Assembly (NCBI RefSeq): GCF_001866645.1
Contig: NZ_MLYP01000058.1
Span: 186,001 to 250,000, forward strand
Origin: Streptomyces colonosanans
Lineage (GTDB): Bacteria > Actinomycetota > Actinomycetes > Streptomycetales > Streptomycetaceae
Length of the DNA stretch: 64,000 nucleotides
Direction: 5' to 3'
In this document: piece after piece, positions 25,398 through 33,397 of the stretch
How the letters are laid out: the number at the start of each line of letters is the position of its first letter
Numbering within the stretch: the first letter of the stretch is position 1
Translations under genes and position numbers: made by a program
The notes under the pieces: model-generated
Database searches by the model: none
Seen by the model: only the letters and a program-made list of their open reading frames with translations
What the model was told of the DNA's origin: nothing

Positions 25398-26153
25398 CTA
25401 AAGCCCCTGGAGCTTCCACAGCCCCTTCGTGAGGGCCGATATCCCACCGGACAGTGCAAGCAGGAGCACGAGACGACGAGCGTGTCCGTCCGGCACTCGA
25501 CCCGCCAGCACTTTTCCGATCGTGGCACCTGCCGTCATGGCGAGAACGACCAATCCCCAGACCGACGGGTTGAGCCGCGGCATGCCGTTTGCCGCAAGGG
25601 ACAACGCGTTCACCACTACCCCGTACAGCTGTGCGTTGGGGACGAACTCCCGCACGGTCCAGCCCGCATTCACGGCGTACAAGGACAACGGTGGACCGCC
25701 CACTGCGGCCGACGAGTTCATGAAGCCACCCACGGCCCCCGCCGCCACAGCTCCCCAGGCGCCACGCAGCGCGGGAATGCGCAGTCCACGCATCACCAAC
25801 AGAACCGCCGCACTCACCAGTGCCCCTACGCCGATCAACAGCACCGACTCGGGTAGCTGTGCGGCCGTCCAGGTCCCGGCCGGTACGGTGCACGCTGCCG
25901 CGGCGATCAACGGCATCATTGCCAGCAGGCGTATGTTTCTCCAGCCTTCGGCAATGCCGACCACGCTGATGGCGCCGGCCGCGCAGTTGGCCAACGCCAC
26001 CCCCGTTCCGGGGCCGAGGACCAGGATCAATGCCGGTACCGCGACGAGCGCGAACCCCATGCCGGTGAGCCACTGCACCGACGCACCTGCCAGGACGATG
26101 ACGCACAGCAGAACTTCGGCCGGCCAGCCAGTCACCGGCGACTCCCCACACAA
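25398..26153 (-). CDS. TauE/SafE-family sulfite/organosulfonate exporter
   Basis: A 251-residue membrane protein with about eight hydrophobic helices in two repeats. The repeat motifs TGMGFALVAVPALILVLGPG and GGFMNSSAAVGGPPLSLYAVN are characteristic of TauE/SafE proteins. They export sulfite, sulfoacetate or related anions. The Trp-rich linker near residue 140-165 is usual. It converges with the RNA-end gene and is 68 bases downstream of an SDR gene on the same strand, which may be in the same operon. No sulfonate enzyme is adjacent, but TauD-type dioxygenases occur 10 kb away. Confidence 0.87.
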   Translation of the reverse strand: MCGESPVTGWPAEVLLCVIVLAGASVQWLTGMGFALVAVPALILVLGPGTGVALANCAAGAISVVGIAEGWRNIRLLAMMPLIAAAACTVPAGTWTAAQLPESVLLIGVGALVSAAVLLVMRGLRIPALRGAWGAVAAGAVGGFMNSSAAVGGPPLSLYAVNAGWTVREFVPNAQLYGVVVNALSLAANGMPRLNPSVWGLVVLAMTAGATIGKVLAGRVPDGHARRLVLLLALSGGISALTKGLWKLQGL

Positions 26154-26221
26154 TTCTCCGTTGGTAACTCAGCACGACTACCCGAGTCCAACCTCCGTAG
26201 TCCAACCTCCGTAAAGACTGT

Positions 26222-26962
26222 TCAGGCAAGACCGCCGTTGCTGAACAGGACCTGGCCATTGACCCAGCGGGCCGGTCCCGCGAGGAAGGCAACCGTCTCG
26301 GCGATGTCCTCGGGAAGCCCCAGACGTGCGAGTGGCACGGCCTTGGCGAGGTTGTCGATGACTGCCTCGTCCTTACCGTCGAGAAACAGCGAAGTGGCGA
26401 TGGGGCCGGGGGCGACGGCGTTGACAGTGATGTCCTTGCCGCGCAGCTCGCGAGCGAGGACCAGGGTGATGGCCTCGACGGCCGCCTTGCTCGCCACGTA
26501 CGCGCCGTATGCGGGGAACTGTGTGCGGGTCAGCGAGGTGGAGAAGTTGACGATCGTCCCACCGGCGCGGAGCCGTCGGGCAGCCTGCTGGTCGACGACG
26601 AACGTGCCGCGGATGTTCGTGCGATGGATCTGGTCGAGGTCATTCAGGTTCAGGGTCGCAATCTGGCCGGGCCGCATGATGCCGGCGGCGTGCACCGTGA
26701 CGTCGATGCCGCCGAAGGCGGCTTCGACGGCGTCGAAGGCGACGGCCATCGCATGCTCGTCGGCGACGTCGCCGCCAACGGCGATCGCCCGGCCGCCGCC
26801 CGAGGTGATCTCGTCGACCAAGCGGTCGGCCATGTCCTTGTTGCTGACGTAGTGCACGCCAAGAGCCAGGCCGTCCTTGGCGAGCCTCCTGACGACCGCG
26901 CGGCCGATGCCGCCGGACCCGCCGGTCACCAGGCCGACCCGAGGGGAAGGATTTGGGCTCAT
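26222..26962 (-). CDS. Short-chain dehydrogenase/reductase (3-oxoacyl-reductase-like)
   Basis: A 246-residue classical SDR. The cofactor loop is VTGGSGGIGRAV, followed by GGDVADEHAM, VHAAGIM, NFSTS, and the catalytic Y155-V-A-S-K159 in YGAYVASKAAVE; the C-terminus has VAPGPIATSLF and GQVLFSNGGLA. It is an intact, FabG-like reductase of unknown substrate. Its base composition is slightly more even than neighbouring genes. Upstream is the gene-poor stretch 26963-27798. Confidence 0.9.
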   Translation of the reverse strand: MSPNPSPRVGLVTGGSGGIGRAVVRRLAKDGLALGVHYVSNKDMADRLVDEITSGGGRAIAVGGDVADEHAMAVAFDAVEAAFGGIDVTVHAAGIMRPGQIATLNLNDLDQIHRTNIRGTFVVDQQAARRLRAGGTIVNFSTSLTRTQFPAYGAYVASKAAVEAITLVLARELRGKDITVNAVAPGPIATSLFLDGKDEAVIDNLAKAVPLARLGLPEDIAETVAFLAGPARWVNGQVLFSNGGLA

Positions 26963-27798
26963 GAAATTTTTCTCCCTCGATGTTGTGTGAGGTTATTGAG
27001 TGGCGGTTTGAATCTCGAATTCACCTGAATGCAACAAATGAATTCGGTGATGGTAACGCGTTATCCGATGAAATCCTTCCAGGGCTCCTTGCCTATGCCG
27101 AAGATTTTCAGCGGGATGACATCCGTCTCCTCGTCAATTTCGTCGTCGCAGGCCGGAGGTCGGCTCGGGCGGCGGAGGGGCTCCGGCCGTTGCCAAGACT
27201 GGCTGATGGCCTGGGTCTGGACGGTGACCTTCGGCCACTGTGATGGTCAAAAGTCCGTTTGGCCGGTCGTTCCGCCTTCTTCGCGCAGGTCACGGACCAT
27301 GCGATCCCACGTCAGCTCGCCGAACGGGTGAGCTGTGGTGGACAGTGGGCGCCGGGGAACGGGGGCCACTTCCCGGCGCGGTGGTCGCGGAGCCAGGTGA
27401 TCCAGATGTCAGGCGTGGACATGCGATGAGCACCGAGTTGATGACTCCGGTCGGACCACGCACGGTGCGGCCGGTCGATGCACATCCGGCCGTTCCAAGG
27501 GCACTGTATGGAGCATCTGGCGGCAGTGGAAGCGTCAGCGACCGAAGTTCACGAGGATGTGTCGGCCAACTGACCGTTCAGCCGCTTCTTTGGAGTGAAA
27601 GGGAAGGAGAAGGGCGCGTGTCTGCGGGGGATGTGGATATTCCTTACCTGCACCTGGCCGTTGAGAGCCGCCGCGTGGGCTGGTGTGGACTTTCGAACCG
27701 GTGTCGGCCGGGAACGGGGAATATGCGGTGCGCAGGCCGTTGGGATTCCTGCCCACCGGGGAGAAACTCCGTCCGCTTCTACCCGAGAGTAAACAACC
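26963..27798. other. Gene-poor stretch of lower GC
   Basis: I see no convincing gene here. The part 26980-27140 is clearly less GC-rich than its surroundings. On the minus strand one frame (27061-27246) is open and ends with KIFGIGKEPWKDFIG, but it has no standard start codon or ribosome site. The plus-strand frames towards the acetyltransferase start at 27799 are open but have shadow-like composition. The stretch probably holds remnants plus the promoters of the flanking genes. Confidence 0.5.
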
Positions 27799-28482
27799 AT
27801 GTCGAATGAGCGTCATTGGTCGAGGCCACAGTACCTTCATGAAGCCGTGACCAACCCCAACATCCACGTGCGAGGCACCCACAGCTATTACAGCCACGCC
27901 TGGTCCGGCGACTTCGAGCAGTCCGTGGTGCGCTACCTCCACGGAGATGAATACAGCCGAACGGGTTGGGAACCCGCCTGGTCCATTGACCAGCTGCACA
28001 TCGGAGACTACGTGTGCATCGGGGCCGAAGCCGTACTCCTCATGGGCGGCAACCACATCCATCGCACAGACTGGTTCAGCCTCTACCCCTTCCGTGACGT
28101 TCGCGTCAGGGCTTACCTGGGCAAGGGCGACACCGTGATCAAGGACGGCGTCTGGATCGGCATGCGGGCCATGATCATGCCTGGCGTAACACTCGGTGAG
28201 GGTGCCGTCATCGCTGCGCAAAGTGTGGTCACACGTGATGTGCCGCCCTATACCGTTGTGGCCGGCGCTCCGGCCAGGGAAGTCCGTAAACGCTTCACCC
28301 CGGAGGTCATCGACAGGCTCCTGGCGCTGGGGATCTACCAGTGGAGCGACGAGAAGTTCGACGCTCTGCGGCCGGTGATCTGCGGATCCGGCATCGATGC
28401 CCTCGAGGAGGCGTCCCAGGAATGGGACGCCGCGATTCCGACAACCGGCCGTCATACAGCAGGGGTCTTGAGCCGGGGCTGA
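27799..28482 (+). CDS. CatB/Vat-type xenobiotic O-acetyltransferase (hexapeptide-repeat)
   Basis: A 227-residue left-handed beta-helix acyltransferase of the type B chloramphenicol / streptogramin A acetyltransferase group. It has the features of that family: NIHVRGTHSYYS near the N-terminus, the catalytic His in MGGNHIHRTDW (H86), YPFRDVR, GDTVIKDGVWIGMRAMIMPG, GEGAVIAAQSVVTRDVPPYTVV and GAPAREVRKRF. It transfers acetyl from acetyl-CoA to a hydroxyl of a small molecule. The real acceptor may be a drug or a cell metabolite. It sits between a gene-poor low-GC stretch and an IS5 fragment, which suggests acquisition by transfer. Confidence 0.87.
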   Translation: MSNERHWSRPQYLHEAVTNPNIHVRGTHSYYSHAWSGDFEQSVVRYLHGDEYSRTGWEPAWSIDQLHIGDYVCIGAEAVLLMGGNHIHRTDWFSLYPFRDVRVRAYLGKGDTVIKDGVWIGMRAMIMPGVTLGEGAVIAAQSVVTRDVPPYTVVAGAPAREVRKRFTPEVIDRLLALGIYQWSDEKFDALRPVICGSGIDALEEASQEWDAAIPTTGRHTAGVLSRG

Positions 28483-28598
28483 CGCGGAATCCATCCGCTT
28501 ATCGCTCAGCAGGCTTGACCGGTCTTACAACGGCTGACCTCGATCTTGCATGACAGTCCGCCGCCGGAGTCGGCGTAACGTTTCGTGTTCTGTGGCTG

Positions 28599-28718
28599 AT
28601 GGCGGGCAGGTCATGTGGCCGGTGGCGGGACCACCGGCAGGTGATCGACGGGATTCTGCACCGGGTGCGGACCGGAGTGCAGTGGCGTGACCTGCCGGCA
28701 CGGTTCGGGCCGTGGAAG
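28599..28718 (+). pseudogene. N-terminal fragment of an IS5-family transposase
   Basis: MAGRSCGRWRDHRQVIDGIL continuing HRVRTGVQWRDLPARFGPWK is the well-known opening (DUF4096) of Streptomyces IS5-group transposases. The match stops after about 40 codons, and eight bases later the aspS stop codon is reached. No second inverted repeat or target duplication is seen. It is a truncated insertion remnant at the junction of the acetyltransferase and aspS segments. Confidence 0.85.
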
Positions 28719-28726
28719 CCGGTCGG

Positions 28727-30037
28727 CTACGGGGTGAGCCGGTTGGGTCCGCGGAAGAGGAAGGTGGCCTCGCGGATCGACTCCAGACCGAGCATCGCCA
28801 TCAGCACCCGTCCGAGGCCCAGGCCCAGGCCGCCGTGCGGCGGGCAGCCGTACCGGAAGGCGTTCAGGTAGTCCTGCATCGGCTCTGGGCTCATGCCCTT
28901 CTCGGCGGCCTGCTTCAGCAGCACGTCGTAGCGGTGCTCGCGCTGCGCGCCGGTGGTGACCTCCAGCCCCTTCCACAGCAGGTCGAAGCTCAGGGTCACG
29001 CTCGGGTCGTCGGCCGGCCGCATGTGGTAGAAGGGCCGGGTGCCGACCGGGTAGTGCGTGATGAACACGAACTCGTGGCCGGTGGCCTGCTGGATGTGGG
29101 CGTTGATGCTCCGCTCGCCCTCCGGGTCCAGGTCCTCCTTGATGCCCTCCGGGTCCCAGCCGCCCTTGCGCAGGATGTCGTGCGCCTCGGTCATGGTGAT
29201 GCGGGGGAAGGGCGTCGTGGGGACGGTGATCTCCACGTCGAACTGCTCCCGGACGGCCTCGCCGTGGGCGTCCGCGACCTTGGCGATCGCGTAGGCGAGT
29301 ATGTGCTCCTCGAACGCCATGACGTCCTCGACGCCGTCGATCCAGGCCAGCTCGACGTCGACGCCGGTGAACTCGGTGGCGTGCCGGGAGGTGAACGACG
29401 GCTCGGCACGGAAGACGGGACCGATCTCGAAGACCTTCTCGACGCCGGCCGAGATCGCCATCTGCTTGTAGAACTGCGGCGACTGCGCCAGGTAGGCGCT
29501 GCGGCCGAAGTAAACGAGCTTGAAGACCTCCGCGCCGGACTCCGAGGCGGTGCCCATGAGCTTGGGGGTGTGCATCTCCGTGGCGCCCTGCGCGTAGGCG
29601 TACTCGCGCATCCCCTGCTCCAGGGTGGTCTGCACGGCGAACATCAGTTGGGCTGCGGGACGGCGGCGCACGTCCAGGAAGCGCCAGTCCAGCCGGTGCT
29701 CGATCCCTGTGTGCACGTCGATCGGCAGCGGTGTGGCGGCCGGGTTCAGGACCTCGACAGCCTCTGGGACGAGTTCCAGGCCGCCGAGCTTGACCTGGGG
29801 AGCATCCACGACGCGCCCGGTGATCTTGATGGCGGACTCGGGGGTGAGGGCTTGGAGCTGGGCCTCCAGCGGTCCGCCGTCACGTTTGTGGGTGACCTGC
29901 ACCGGGCCGGTGCCGTCCCGCACGATGACGAACTGCATTTTGCCCTGCAGGCGGAGAGCGCTCACCCACCCACAGACGGTGACGGTACGGCCGACGTGTT
30001 CTCGTAGGTCGCAGACGTGTACGCGGCTTTGGATCAT
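28727..30037 (-). CDS. aspS: Archaeal-type aspartate--tRNA ligase (AspRS, possibly Asp/Asn non-discriminating)
   Basis: A 436-residue class IIb synthetase of the short archaeal/AspRS2 type, without the bacterial GAD insertion. The anticodon-binding OB fold is at residues 1-105 (VHVCDLREHVGRTVTVCGWV, QFVIVRDGTGPVQV). The catalytic core follows: FLDVRRRPAAQLMF, LAQSPQFYKQMAISAGVEKV, EIGPVFRAEPSFTSRHATEF (motif 2) and GLGLGLGRVLMAMLGL (motif 3). Streptomyces normally has a longer bacterial AspRS elsewhere, so this looks like a second, acquired copy. The ATG at 30037 is followed by IQSRVHV; the ribosome site GGAGG lies in a small hairpin. A T-box leader precedes it. An IS5 scrap abuts its stop codon. 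Confidence 0.9.
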   Translation of the reverse strand: MIQSRVHVCDLREHVGRTVTVCGWVSALRLQGKMQFVIVRDGTGPVQVTHKRDGGPLEAQLQALTPESAIKITGRVVDAPQVKLGGLELVPEAVEVLNPAATPLPIDVHTGIEHRLDWRFLDVRRRPAAQLMFAVQTTLEQGMREYAYAQGATEMHTPKLMGTASESGAEVFKLVYFGRSAYLAQSPQFYKQMAISAGVEKVFEIGPVFRAEPSFTSRHATEFTGVDVELAWIDGVEDVMAFEEHILAYAIAKVADAHGEAVREQFDVEITVPTTPFPRITMTEAHDILRKGGWDPEGIKEDLDPEGERSINAHIQQATGHEFVFITHYPVGTRPFYHMRPADDPSVTLSFDLLWKGLEVTTGAQREHRYDVLLKQAAEKGMSPEPMQDYLNAFRYGCPPHGGLGLGLGRVLMAMLGLESIREATFLFRGPNRLTP

Positions 30038-30041
30038 TGCG

Positions 30042-30345
30042 GTCCTCCGAAGGACATCGTCATGATCCCTTGGGAGTGCGGGTGAGAAGGGCAACTCGCG
30101 GTACCACCGCACTTTCGCCGCCACCAGGTGGCGGCCTCATTCGGGCCCGGCGACGGGGCCCGGCCGGCGGGGCATTGGGCCAGAAGGGGCCTTTCCTCCC
30201 CGCGCTCGGGCGGCGGCGCAGGCGGGCGACCAGCGCCACCACCTTCAATGCTCTCTCTCAGAGCGCGAAGTTCGCCATGCGCTACCTCCAGTGCCCTGCG
30301 AAGCTCGGCCATGTCCTCGCGATGCTCGTCGAGAGGAAGGCCGAG
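30042..30345 (-). ncRNA. T-box leader (translational type) of aspS
   Basis: Reading the minus strand: a stem-I-like hairpin (30345 to 30304; outer 7 bp CTCGGCC/GGCCGAG) has an internal loop whose 3' side carries GAC (30315-30313), an Asp codon followed by A. Stem III is 30135-30117. Next is the invariant GCGGTGGTACCGCG: arm AGTGCGG (30113-30107), the seven-base bulge TGGTACC (30106-30100), and the closing arm CCGCACT (30081-30075). Last, GTCCT/AGGAC with a four-base loop (30055-30042) holds the GGAGG of the aspS ribosome site. This predicts that uncharged tRNA stabilises the antisequestrator and frees the ribosome site. The T-box core is firm; the specifier is inferred. Confidence 0.8.
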
Positions 30346-30516
30346 GAGGCCGGCCATGCCACTGTGGCGGTGGTCGGACGCCACTGGACCTTTGGCCGGG
30401 ACGCTTGAGCGTTTACGTTTCGGCTGGTTCTCGTACTGCCGCGCGACACCTGCTGTCACTACCGTCCCCGCCGAACCAGTCAACGGGTCGAGAAGGCCCC
30501 AACGTTCGGAGGTCCC

Positions 30517-32592
30517 GTGTCCCCGTCCTCGTCTCCGGAACTGTCGCGCAGGCGCCTCATGGCCATCGGCGGGGGCGCGCTCGGCGCCGCCGCCGTCGCG
30601 TCCTTCCTGCCGCCGTCGCTGCAGCAGGCGCTCGCCGCGCAGGCCGAGGCAGGGGCGCCGCCGAAGGGCGGGCTCGCCGCCGTCGAACACGTCGTGATCC
30701 TGATGCAGGAGAACCGGTCCTTCGACCATTACTTCGGTACCCTGCGGGGCGTGCGCGGCTTCGGCGACCGCAATGCGATCCGGCTGCCCAGTGGCAACAG
30801 CGTCTTCGAACAGCCGGGCGTGCTGCGCACCGTCATGCCGTTCCCGGTGCGCGAGGCCGCCGCGATGCAGAAGAAGGACCTCCAGTACATCGGCGCCCTC
30901 GACCACTCCTGGTCCGGCGGCGCCAAGGCCTGGCACGACGGCTGGCACGACGGGTGGATCACCGCCAAGACCGCGGCCACCATGGCGTACTACACGCGCG
31001 AGGACATCCCGCTGCACTACGAGCTCGCCGACACGTTCACCGTGTGCGACGCCTACCACTCCTCCATCCACTCCTCGACCAGCCCCAACCGCAACCATCT
31101 TTGGAGTGGCAAGACCGGCTACGAGGCGAACGGCAACCGGGCCGTCGGCAACGACGCGTACGACGAAGGCACGCACCCCGGCTATGACTGGGGCACGTAC
31201 GCCGAGCGCCTGGAGAACGCGGGCGTGAGCTGGCGGACGTACACCGAATGGGAGAACTTCACCGACAACCAGATCGAGTTCTTCACCACGTTCAAGGCCA
31301 TTGCCAAGAAGGTGCTCACCGAAGCCGGAACCGGCCTGACCTACATGGAGGCCTTCTACGCCAAGGTGCGCGACGCCGGCAGCGAGAGCCAACGGACCGA
31401 ACTGCTCGCCGCTCTGGAGAAGGGTGTCGCGACCCTGAGCAAGAGCGAGCGGTCGCTGTTCGAGCGGGCGCTGCGCCGTGTGCCCACCGGCACGCTCGCC
31501 GAGACGTTCGCGAAGGACGTCGCCGCCGGGAAGCTGCCACAGGTGTCCTACCTCGTGCCGTCCGCCGTCGACTCCGAGCACCCCTCGGTCTCCTCGCCGA
31601 TCCACAGCGCGACCATCGTGTACAAGGTGCTCGACGCGCTCGCCTCGCACCCCGAGGTGTGGAGGAAGACCGCCGTCTTCATCAACTACGACGAGAACGA
31701 CGGGTTTTTCGACCATGTTCCGCCGCCGGTGCCGGGCACGGACAACACCGATGAGCGGTGGAAGGGGCAGCCCACCGGGCTCGGCGTGCGGGTGCCGATG
31801 CTCGTCGTCTCGCCGTGGACCGTCGGCGGGTACGTCTGCTCGGAGGTCTTTGATCACACCTCCGTGATCCGGTTCCTTGAGCAGTGGACCGGTGTGCGCG
31901 AGCCCAACATCAGCGCCTGGCGCCGCCAGGTCACCGGCGATCTGACCGGCGCCTTCGACTTCCGGCACACCGCACGGCAGCCCGAGGTGGAACAGCCCGG
32001 CGTCATACCGCAGTTCAGTGGCCGCTGGGCCCCGCAGCCGCCCGCGAACCAGTCGATGCCCGAGCAGGAGACCGGCACCCGGCCCGCGCGCCCGCTGCCC
32101 TACCAGCCCGACGCCCACACGGTCGTGCGCGACGGGAAGCTGACGCTCAGCCTTGCCAACACCGGCCGCTCCAGTGCTCACTTCGCGCTCTACCCGTACG
32201 CGGCGGAGTACGCGACACCCCAGCACTACGACGTCGTCAGCGAGGCCGCCGTGACCGTGCCGGTGCGCGACGGGGTGTACGACTTCGTGGTCACCGGGCC
32301 CAACGGGTTCCGGCGCGAGTTCCAGGGGCGTACGGACTTCGGCGTCGACGTCACCACGACGGTGGACGCCCGTACGCGGCTGCTGCGGATCGGGCTGCAC
32401 AACACGGGGAACACGGCACGGACGTTCACCGTGGACAAGCGCACGGTCGTCGTACGGCCCGGCCGGACCGTGACCGTGGTGCACGACACGAACGAGGCGC
32501 ACGGCTGGTACGACACCGAGGTCACCTGCGAGGACTTCCGCAGGCGGCTCATGGGGCACGTCGAGAACGGGCGGCCCAGCGTATCCGGGTGA
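30517..32592 (+). CDS. Tat-exported phosphocholine-specific phospholipase C
   Basis: A 691-residue protein with a Tat signal (SRRRLMAIGGGALGAAAVA, residues 10-28), then the PlcN/PlcH-type catalytic domain: VVILMQENRSFDHYFGTLRG (metal and phosphate site), DAYHSSIHSSTSPNRNHLW, INYDENDGFFDHVPPP and VFDHTSVIRFLEQWTG. Two C-terminal DUF756 beta domains follow (about 500-690). It is released outside the cell and cleaves phosphatidylcholine or sphingomyelin to give phosphocholine. The GTG at 30517 follows CGGAGG. A PHO box was looked for upstream and none is convincing. Confidence 0.94.
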   Translation: MSPSSSPELSRRRLMAIGGGALGAAAVASFLPPSLQQALAAQAEAGAPPKGGLAAVEHVVILMQENRSFDHYFGTLRGVRGFGDRNAIRLPSGNSVFEQPGVLRTVMPFPVREAAAMQKKDLQYIGALDHSWSGGAKAWHDGWHDGWITAKTAATMAYYTREDIPLHYELADTFTVCDAYHSSIHSSTSPNRNHLWSGKTGYEANGNRAVGNDAYDEGTHPGYDWGTYAERLENAGVSWRTYTEWENFTDNQIEFFTTFKAIAKKVLTEAGTGLTYMEAFYAKVRDAGSESQRTELLAALEKGVATLSKSERSLFERALRRVPTGTLAETFAKDVAAGKLPQVSYLVPSAVDSEHPSVSSPIHSATIVYKVLDALASHPEVWRKTAVFINYDENDGFFDHVPPPVPGTDNTDERWKGQPTGLGVRVPMLVVSPWTVGGYVCSEVFDHTSVIRFLEQWTGVREPNISAWRRQVTGDLTGAFDFRHTARQPEVEQPGVIPQFSGRWAPQPPANQSMPEQETGTRPARPLPYQPDAHTVVRDGKLTLSLANTGRSSAHFALYPYAAEYATPQHYDVVSEAAVTVPVRDGVYDFVVTGPNGFRREFQGRTDFGVDVTTTVDARTRLLRIGLHNTGNTARTFTVDKRTVVVRPGRTVTVVHDTNEAHGWYDTEVTCEDFRRRLMGHVENGRPSVSG

Positions 32593-32760
32593 GCGGTGCC
32601 GGCTGACGCGTCGGTGTCCCGCCCGCACCCGTCGTGGTGGACGCGGGCGGGCTGCCACGTCGGTCGGCCGTTTCAGCGCCTGCGCCTGCCGAGAATGTCA
32701 TCCATGCAGCTCAGGGGCTCGCAGCAGCACTGCGCGCGGTCGGCAGCCGCAGAGTGCACG

Positions 32761-32792
32761 GCTCCCTCCCTTCGACGAGGACGGGAGGGAGC
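32761..32792. terminator. Convergent hairpin terminator
   Basis: GCTCCCTCCC and GGGAGGGAGC form a perfect 10-bp stem with a 12-base loop, between the phospholipase C gene and the converging hydrolase gene. A surrounding TGCACG/CGTGCA pair can extend the structure. The 240-base gap holds nothing else recognisable. Confidence 0.7.
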
Positions 32793-32836
32793 GCGACGGC
32801 AGGCGTCGTGCATCAGGCGGGTTTCTCGGACGAAGC

Positions 32837-33397
32837 TCAGCCGAACTCGCGGATGAGTTCCTCGGCTCGAGGCCATTCGCCGTAGCCGGACGCAGGGTTG
32901 AGGTGTCCGACAGGGCCGAGGTTTTCCAGGCGGCTGCCCCATGCCCGGGCGAGACCGGTGACACGCTCGAAGCCGGCCAAGGGGTCGTTCGTGCCGGCCG
33001 CGACGATGCTGGGGAAAGGCAGGGGTGTCCGCGGCGCGGGCGTCCAGCCGTTCTCTCGCAGGGCTTCCGGCGTGGGGTAGCCCTCCGGCAGCGGGGTGTC
33101 GAAGTCCGGCGGCGCAGCCAACAGCGCCCCCTTGACCGAACGCTGGTGGCGTTGCGCCCAGTGCACGGTGGTCATCACCCCGGCACTGTGGGCGACCAAC
33201 ACAACCGGGCCGGAGAGGTCCGACAGCACCTCGTCCAAGGCGGCAACCTGGGCGTCGCAGCTCAGCCTGCCCGTCGCCAGCGGCGGAACCGTACGGGAGT
33301 CTTCGATCTTGTTGCCGAGGATGGTCTGCCAGTGGTCCGGCATGTGATCGCGTAGTCCAGGGACGATCACGACCGTCGGCGACGCGGTGAGGCTCAT
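32837..33397 (-). CDS. RBBP9/YdeN-family alpha/beta hydrolase
   Basis: A 186-residue small serine hydrolase. The fold begins VVIVPGLRDHMPDHWQTIL, with the typical H-W pair. The nucleophile elbow is LVAHSAGVM (S71), with D138 in AAGTNDPLAGF and H165 in GPVGHLNPASGYGEWP completing the triad. Family members cleave small esters or act as regulators. The ATG at 33397 overlaps the TGA of the MFS gene (ATGA), making it the last gene of the BKACE operon and translationally coupled. Its role may be ester or lactone hydrolysis in the pathway. Confidence 0.85.
   Translation of the reverse strand: MSLTASPTVVIVPGLRDHMPDHWQTILGNKIEDSRTVPPLATGRLSCDAQVAALDEVLSDLSGPVVLVAHSAGVMTTVHWAQRHQRSVKGALLAAPPDFDTPLPEGYPTPEALRENGWTPAPRTPLPFPSIVAAGTNDPLAGFERVTGLARAWGSRLENLGPVGHLNPASGYGEWPRAEELIREFG

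Noticed and set aside
27061..27246. Calling the small frame a lasso or other RiPP precursor
   Set aside because: No leader motif, no standard start codon and no processing enzymes nearby.
30420..30516. PHO box upstream of the phospholipase C gene
   Set aside because: Looked for direct GTTCA-type repeats. Only a single weak GTTTACG-like match was seen, not tandem 11-base repeats.
30034..32658. 874-codon minus-strand frame over phospholipase C and the T-box leader
   Set aside because: Antisense composition and no domains. Its end overlaps the T-box leader of aspS, which is better explained as RNA.
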